Source: Sphacelaria rigidula (lineage: Eukaryota > Phaeophyceae > Sphacelariales). Taken from it: DNA of 33,409 nt. Positions 22,901 to 31,900 of this stretch are shown here, piece after piece; the stretch's first letter is position 1; every line of letters starts with the position of its first letter. Under the pieces are notes generated by a model. It was not told the origin of the DNA. It searched no databases and worked only from the letters and a program-made list of their open reading frames with translations. The position numbers were made by a program, and so were the translations under genes. Location: positions 1 through 33,409 of the forward strand of contig CAXNAA020000033.1 in NCBI GenBank assembly GCA_964200075.2, written 5' to 3'.

Positions 22901-25900
22901 AGCTCATTGTCTACCCGTCGCCACAACTATCCAGCTTGTCGCCGGCAGCTGGACCCCGCACAGGCGGGACAATGGTCAACGTTACCGTGGAACGTTGGTC
23001 CTTGCCCTTTGGAATTGCCAGCGTTGGCTTAACACGTTGCCAGTGGGGGGGAACTATACCCGTTCCCGCGGAGATAGCGATGCGTCAGGAAGACGAAGGC
23101 GGTGGCCGCATAGTAGTCACTTGCTTCTCCCCCGGAGTCGACACCGTCGTAGAAACAGGACCTCCGGAATATGAAGCAACAACAAGCCAAGATGATTCCG
23201 AGCTCCATCTCGCTTCAATTTCAGATTTCATTTCTGAAGTGTCGGTGAATCTACTAATTGACGGTCGGAACGTGAGCTCCGTCGGGCTGCCCTACCATTA
23301 CTACGGTAGTCCTATGCTACAAACCGCGTCACCCACTGCAGGAGTTACAACCGGAGGTACAGAGATCGTCATCAAGGGATCTGGTTTCATGCTTTCGGCC
23401 CCGCGAGAGCGGAGTTCGGGGCAGGCAATATGCGCATTCGGGAACACCACAACCTCTGCTGTTTTGGTGTCTGATGCTGAGTTACGGTGCCGCTCTCCGC
23501 AATGGACTGGCTCGGTGGTACCAATTACGGGGACGTCCGTAGCCGTGACGGTGTCCCTCAACGACGGAATTAACTTCGGTACTTCTTCGGTACGATTTGA
23601 CTACTTACCGATCGCGAATGCAGCAGGTGAGAGACATTTATCTAATTGTGAAAGGATGTTTTACTATAGAAACACAAATACGACCTAAAGTAGGGTGGAA
23701 GACCCCTGCATGTTATCTGGAACTTCAGAATTCTGTGGACGGAGCTAATGATTTTGCCGTGGTGCTCAGCACGGTAATTGCCGTGGAAAGAAGTGTACGT
23801 CAAGTAAACGACGAAATGGTCCTGATTTTGTTGATATGAGTAGGTTCTTCGCCTAGCAAATATTACTCTCTTTCACGTGAATATTGTCCCCAGGAGTTTT
23901 TCCCAGCACCGTTCCACCCGCCGGAGGGTCCGAAATATTCGTCAGCGGCAGTGGCTTCTCGCCATCAGACTATCTGTCTTGTTCCTTTCAACCACAACAA
24001 GGAGCCTCGCCAGGATCCAGCGAGTGGTTCAATACCATGACCATCGTCACCGCAAAGTGGATATCGCCCGAGGAAGTGGTTTGCATAACTCCTACCCTGA
24101 TAATGCCAGTGAAATCACCACTGAACGCGACGATGCCGTTCATTGTCGCACGAGTTGCAGTGTTAAACGACGGTGTAACGATGGAGGGCGCCCCGTGGGT
24201 GGAGCTGATTATCTCGAACATTCCTATTATCACAGCGATAGCTCCTACAGCCGGGTATGTAACTGGCAATACGACTGTGGCTGTTCTCGGCGAGGGATTC
24301 CTGGACACCGACGGGTTATCATGCGTTTTCGGGGACACAGGCGCTGTGTCTGTCGAGTACGTCAGCCCGACTCAGATCACATGTGTATCACCACCACTGC
24401 TTTTTCGCGCGAACTTGACCGTCGAAGAGCCAGCGCATGAGACAGTGGAGCTGACGGTTAGCAACAATGGAGTACACTATACTGCCTTGTCAGCGATTCC
24501 CTTTCGCTACGTTACCCCCGTGAGAATATCGACGATTCATCCAAGCTTGGTCAATCTCGAGGACTTGGCGCAAGGTGGGGTGGCGGTCAGCGCATCCGCC
24601 AAGAGCTTTTCTCACTATTTCGGTGATCAGCGTACCCCAGACGACGGCAACGTCACGTGCAGATTCGATGGACTTGGAGACTCTATCGCTGGTTTTGTAA
24701 GACCGACAATGATCATGTGTCCACTGCCAGCGGTTGAAGCCTTGGCCGGTCAGGTTCTCGTGTCTGTCAGCGTCAATGGCTACGACTTCCCTTCGGCAGA
24801 ATATGGCAAGACAATTACCTTAGCACCCGCTCCTCAGGTAACGTCAATTTTCCCACAAATGGGGCCGGCCTCAGGGGGAACTGTCATCGAGGTGCACGGT
24901 GAAAACTTTGGAGCACTAGATCCCCTTGTGTGTACATTCACCTTGGTCGGAAACGACGCAATCACAGTGCATGTCCCTGCGGAGTATGACGGCACAAACG
25001 CTGTTTTGTGCATCACCCCGCCACTGCCACCAACAAGCTGGACACACTCAACAGAACAACGAACTGTATTGACTGCCCTTAGCGTCATCCTCGCCGATCG
25101 ACTGGTGGAAGAAAGGATGGGGCAGGATCCCCACGTGCTCGCTACCGCGGAGTTCATGTACTACCTTACCCCCGTGGTCAAAGAAGTGCAGCCGAGGGTT
25201 GGAGCTGCGGGCACACTGGTCACGATCCTCGGCAAGGGTTTCTTGGACTCCCCGGGGCTCATGTGTCGGTTTGGAGAGTTGTCCCAAACGCCGATTGTTG
25301 TCGACGCCGCGAAAACGGGGATCACGTGTAAGGCGCCTCGCCAAGAGACTGGTCATGGAATTGTTGCGGTCGAGATATCGAACAACTTGGTCGATTGGAC
25401 AAGCAGCGGCGTGACGTTCCGTTATCGACCGCGCACAGTAGTCAACAGTATTACGCCGAAGATAGGTCCCGTAAGTGGAAACACTATTGTGCGCGTGGCA
25501 GTCGCTGGTCTTGCAGCCATCATTAAGCCCGTCGGCGACGACGACGATGATAGCACGCTTTCGTGCCGTTTCGGTTCCAGACAGGTGAAAGCCGCACGTG
25601 CATCTGACGACGAGATATCGTGCGCTTCCCCAGCCGTGACTGAACCCGGAGCAGTTACTGTTGAGATTTTCGAAAGTGGAGTCGCCTTAAGCGATAGCAG
25701 GTGGCGCTTCGACTACGTTCCAGATGTGCAAGTGAGCGGGGGTGATCCCTCAGCTGGACCAGAGGCGGGCGGTACCAATGTGATCATCACAGGCAATGCG
25801 TTTCTCGGAGTAGAGCCAGTTGTGTGTGAGTTCGGGGCTCCGGCTTTCCGCGTGGCTGGACGATGGCAAAGTCGCATCGCCTTCATGTGCGAGGCCCCAC

Positions 25901-28900
25901 CTCACCAACCCGGCGTTGTGCCGTTAAGGGTGAGCACGAACGGCCAGCAGTACGTTGATACCGGGCTTGTTTACACTTATCAACCGCAGGCGACGGTTAC
26001 AGCCGTTTCGCCTACCAGTGGGTCGGTATACGGCGGAACGAGCATCGTTGTCAGCGGTACTGGCTTCGTCTCCAGCACAAAAGTAGCATGTCTGCTCGGA
26101 GAACAGCTGGGTGAGGCAGCGTACGTGGACTCCACTCATATACTCTGCCGGGTGCCGAGGGCGGATATACAAGATCGAGCATCATCCGTTGCTGTGAGGA
26201 TAGCCAACAATGGTGTGGATTTCACTGATACCTCCGAAATTGCTTTCGAATATGTGCTGCCGATCGAGTTAGTACATATTGCGCCCACTTTAGGTCCCAC
26301 CACTGGCGGAACAATAATTAATGTTCATGGAATGGGGTTCTCGGCTTCCCTAAATGTTCAGTGCGTGATAGATAGCGTTGCCGTGGTGACTACGGTGATA
26401 TCCTCAACGCTGTTAACATGTGCTACCCCTAACAAAGCGATCCCTGGCGTGGTTGAGGTGGAGCTAACACAAAACGGGCTGGATAGGAGCTCAACGTCTG
26501 TGACGTTCCTATACCACACGCCTGTCGATGTAGTTTCGGTGTATCCTTCATCGGCACCAGAAAGTGGGGAATCAGCGCTGCTGGTTTCTGGATCAGGATT
26601 CGTAGAGACTGCCGAGCTGGCGTGCGCCTTCACGCTGTCTACCGGTGGGGTTATCTCTTCAATTTATCGGAAAGCCACGTTCTATTCGGGCAGCCTCATT
26701 TCCTGTCAAAGCCCGGCGGGAAGTGTGGGCACAGCCTATCTTCAGGTGACCAATAACGGTGCGGATTTATCGAATTCATCGACGTCGCTCACAGTCACCA
26801 GCAAGTCGACGATCACAAGCCTATGGCCATCTTCAGGCTCCACTTATGGGGGAACCAGAATCCGGGTGCGGGGAACAGGTTTTCTCAGCTCGTCTACCGT
26901 TTTCTGTAAATTTGGAAACGATGTGGTTAGTGCCGAAGTTGTGGTTGATTACACAACCGTCATATGCATGACACCCCCCAGCGAAAGCGAGGGATCAGTG
27001 CTTGTCCAGGTCACCAACAATAATGTGGACTGGACTTCCAGCGGCGTGGAGTTTACGTTCAGGCCTCCCATCTCGATTTCGAGCGTGTCGCCCAAGAGTG
27101 GTCCTATAGGCGGGGGTACGCTGGTTCGTGTTGTGGTGATGGGGATTCATGCCGATATTGACCGAGGAACCATTTCCTGCCGATTTGGACAAAGCTTTGT
27201 ATCCGCCGCGTTTATAGACGCTGATGGGACCGTCCTTTGCGTATCCCCTTCCGCATCATCCTCGGGCGCTTCGTCATTAGAGCTCAGCCGAAATGGTGTA
27301 GAGTTCACATCGGATGGATGGACATTCTATTATGTACCCGACATGATGGTAGAAAGCGCGTGGCCGCTAATGGGCCCGGAATCTGGCGGGACAATGATCA
27401 CCCTTGACGGGCATGGGTTTTCCGACATTGGGGACGTTGTCTGCGAATTTGGTTCGCCTGGTAGTCGAGTACCAGCAATCGGGATCAGCGTGACCGTGAT
27501 TCACTGCCGTTCTCCCGCTCACATGCCCGGAACAATATCGTTAAGAGTTGGCGTGAACGGACAGCAGTTTGTGGAGACGGGAGTAATTTTCGATTATCTC
27601 ATGGAATCCACAGTGAGACGCCTTCAGCCTTCCTTAGGTCCAGTGCACGGCGGGACAGAAGTCGAGGTGGTGGGCGCAGCTTTCGTGAACTCTACCACGC
27701 TGTCTTGCCGCCTAGCCGATCGAGTTGTACCTGCGACGTTTGTAAACAAAGAGCTCGTGCTTTGCGTCACACCTCCATCGCCATCTATTTTACGCCTGTC
27801 GCTGGAAGTATCGAACAACGGTATCGACTTTACCACCAGCGGAATATTGTTTTCATTTGTGGCCGCTTTCGACATCATACAAGTTTGGCCGACGAGCGGC
27901 CCCACAACCGGGGGTACCTTAGTCACTGTTCAAGGATCCGGCTTTTCGGGGGGAGACAAGGTTGTCTGTATTTTCGGCGGCAGTCAGGCGGCGGCAACTG
28001 TGCACAGTGATGATGAGCTGTCCTGCCTTGCTCCACGCGCTATGTTGGAAGGCTCAACCTATCTACGGCTTACAAACAACGGAGTTGATATGGTATCAGC
28101 GCCCACACATTTTACATACGTGACGCCCATCCGACTGACGAATATCAACCCGACCACCGTGGGAGAGGAGGGTGGGGAAACAGTGGTTATCACCGGGGAG
28201 CACTTTATCGCTTCGCCTTCGTTAGCTTGTAGATTCGGCTCGCAGGACACCGTACCAGCATTTTGGCTGTCACTCACTGAAGTGTCCTGCTCGGTACCGC
28301 CCTCGCGAGCGGGTCCACACGAGGCGACACTAGCGGTCACCAACAACGGACAGGACTTTGCTAGTACAGCTCTTACGTACACGTACCTACCGACGATCAC
28401 AGTGCTCAAGATTGATCCTGTCGAGGGTCCCATGGATGGAGGCACCGAAATATCGATAGTAGGAAGTGGTCTAGGTCAGACCGGGCTATGGGCGTGCATA
28501 TTTGGCGAAAGTGTCGCTGTACCAGCGGTACAGCTTCCGAACGATGCTCTGCGATGCCAATCACCTGCGCATGAACCTGGTGAAGTATCTGTGCGTGTGT
28601 TTAGATCTTCGTCTGCACTGGCATCTGTGACAAGCGACGCAATTGCTGCCGCCACTGCCAACACGCTCAAGGACTTCGGAATGAGATTTCTGTATCAAGC
28701 AACCGTGTACATATCGACGGTGGAGCCACGCAGCGGGTCCAACCTGGGAGGAACGCCGGTTACCCTTCGTGGGTTTGGTTTCAACAACGCTAGCGCGTTG
28801 ACTTGCGGGTTTGAAGAGCGGAACGGAAAGATCGTTAAGACGCCAGCATTGCGGGCATCTGTAGGGATGGTTGTTTGCTCATCTCCGCCTCGTCGCTCGG

Positions 28901-31900
28901 ACAAGGATACCGCCTCTGTGTTGGCGGGAGGGTTAGTTCATAACCCTTCGATAGTTTCTGTCTTGGTAAGTTTGAATGGCCTGGATTTTACTAGACGTGG
29001 TCCACAATATGTTTACTACGAGCCGGTCGAAGTGGTGACGGTTTTCCCTTCGCTGGGATCCATCAACGGAGGCACGTTTGTCACCATTACGGGCCGAAAC
29101 TTCCTACCATCTGAGGGCCTCAGCTGTCGCTTCGGGATGTCCGCGCCCTCGCCAGCGGATTTCATTGCCTCGAATGCACTCCGCTGTGTAACTCCGCCAG
29201 CTCCCGCTGGCCCTGCCACAGTCGAGGTGAGTTGTTAAACGATGGGGCGGTGGTTTGTCCACATTTCGGGGCCGAGTCGTTCAGCGCGAGGGACAGTATT
29301 TGCTCTACAGTCTGGAGTTCAGAGCTCCGTTGTATTGTTCAGTCACGGAAACACGACCATTTTTACTCTCTTTCCACGTTGTTATCACCCCTCATCAGCA
29401 AGTTTCTGCTGACAAAGATGGGTGCTTCCAGCTTATCGTTTGGGGGCGTGGGTACCAAACCCGGCGAAAGATCCATTATGGACCCCAGCGGACACATGTC
29501 GATCCTACAACGAAGATGGGCGAGCCTAACTGGGTGAATTGAAGGGTGTTACAGAGGGGGTTGAGTTGCTAGGCTGCTAAACGAAAGTGGGAGACCACCA
29601 GGCTATATCAAACTGCCTGAAAAGGACATGGTTTCCTCCAGATATGACATAAGCCTGTTTTGAGCTACCTTTGGAAATATGGAAGGACAGTTTGACCTTG
29701 GGTGATCACGCTATGGAACAAATTGGCCTGTTCACTTGAAAGCGGGCAGTAGCTCGCCTGGCAGCTCAGCAATTTAGCTCATGACTACGCCCTTGGCCCC
29801 TGTACTCCATCAACCTAGGTGACGGTCTCCAACAATTTAATGGAGTTTTCTGCCTCATCGGCAAAGTTTGTGTATCATCCTGCATTACGTGCGGAACGAT
29901 TCAGCCCCGCTGCGGGCCCTCTCTCCGGTGGAACACCCGTTGTCATCGATGGCAGTGGTTTTCCTGCGACCTCACGGCTTGCGTGTCGCTTCGGCAGGGT
30001 CGAGGTCAAGGCAACCTTGGGGTCTCCTCCGACGAGAATGATTTGTGTTGCTCCAAAGTTGGCCTGGGAAAGGCGAGTACCGGTGCAGGTAACGGCCAAT
30101 GGTATAGACTGGGAGAACGTGGGAGTGAAAGGAACTGCGGAAGTGGACACATCATTCTTTACATACTACAAACCGCCCAAACTGAGGCAATTACACCCCA
30201 GCATCGGCTCTCTCTTCGGCGGTACGCGTGTTTCGATCTTCATCGATGCGCATCCGGCGATACTAGGGGGAGACGGTCTACTACTTTGCCGTTTCGGGAA
30301 CGTGTCAGTGCCGTCAATACAGACGTCGGAAACGATTATGGCGGCGCACCCGAAAGAAAAATCCGACAAGGAGGAAGATGCGATTGTGCTGTGCGATGCT
30401 CCTGACTTGGGTGCGGGAAATCTTACCGGAGTTGAGGTATCTGTGAGCGTCGATGGAGGACTTCACTTTTCGTCGCCAGCCCTCGTGTATACGTACCTGC
30501 AGGTGAGCGCAACCCCATGACTTCGCGTAGCGTTTTCTTGCACCAATATTCCAGTTGTGTCGAAACCTATCGTCGTCATCGTTTTTATTCGGAACACGTA
30601 ATGAGAATCAATTTCGAGGGAGTCTGTCTATTTTCTCAAGTCTTGCACTCATTTGCGGGTTTTCTTCCTGAACGTGGAGGCAAAATCCATCCTTTATCAC
30701 AAATACTTTTGTTTTTACCTTGTTTTCGACTGCACCAAGTGTTGCCGTGTTATCTCAGCTCACGAAGGCCTGACAAGATTAGGAATAGATGACATGGAGA
30801 AGCGACGTTACCGTGTTGCACGGACCTAGGAGAAGCGAGAGTAGAAGAAGTAAGATCCGCACATTTTGCGGTGCAGGGTACGGACCGACTATCGCGCATG
30901 CACGACGCTTGTTCCCGTCTTCCGGCACTTATTATCATTGACCATCGCTGATACTTTTGCCGCGTTTTTTTCCGGCTCGGTGTGGCGTCGTCCAGAACAA
31001 TCGAATGTCGTGCAATTTCCGTGAAAATCGAGCGATCGAAATACTATCGAATGCCTTTTACTTTGAACCACAACAGGTGCCAACAGTCTACTCCACAGCT
31101 CCTTCGGCCTCTATGGAGAAGGGAGAGACTACAGTCGCCGTCACGGGACAAGGTTTCGTCAACCTTCCGACACTGGCGTGCCGATTCGGAATGGTCACTA
31201 GACCCGTGCAGTTTGTCTCTAGTGAGTTGATTCTCTGTCCGACCCCATCGACATCGGAACCAGGCACGGTGCATCTAGAAGTTACCGTCAATGGTGTCGA
31301 CTATTCTGCGCAAGAAATTCCCCACGCCTTTTTGTCCATGGTAACCCTAAGGCGCTTGACGCCTCACACGGGCCTTGTGGGAGGTGGATCTACCGTGCAA
31401 GTGGAGGGTTCGGGATTCGCTCAGTTTTTGCAGAAAGGGTTGCGAATTCACTGTCGATGGGAAATGCCCGGACCCGCCCCGCACGACATACTCGAAACAC
31501 GAGCAGCGATCAGCGCCGATTGGAGGGTGACGTGTGTTTCTCCGGCGGCCGGGGAGGCTGGGAGGTGAGTCATATACCATGAGTTACCGGCCAGCCAGGT
31601 TAACTGGCAATCCTGATCTTAGTGGACCTTAACATAGGACGACAATTAGTTGTCGCCGGGGCCGAGTCGGCCGGTCATGGTTGGTCATCCAATGAAATCA
31701 CGCCTACCATGAAGGCTTATGGCGAACTATGCATCACCAATGGCCTACCCCGGTCGAAGATAGAGGTGGAAGTCATGTCCCTGGAGTACTACCGAACGGC
31801 TTTTTTCTCTCCTAAATTGGCACCACCGGTCCTGGACTTTTGTCATGCTGCTGTGCTACGTTTTAGCACCGTGCTGCCGGAAGGGCTGGGTATTCCAAGA

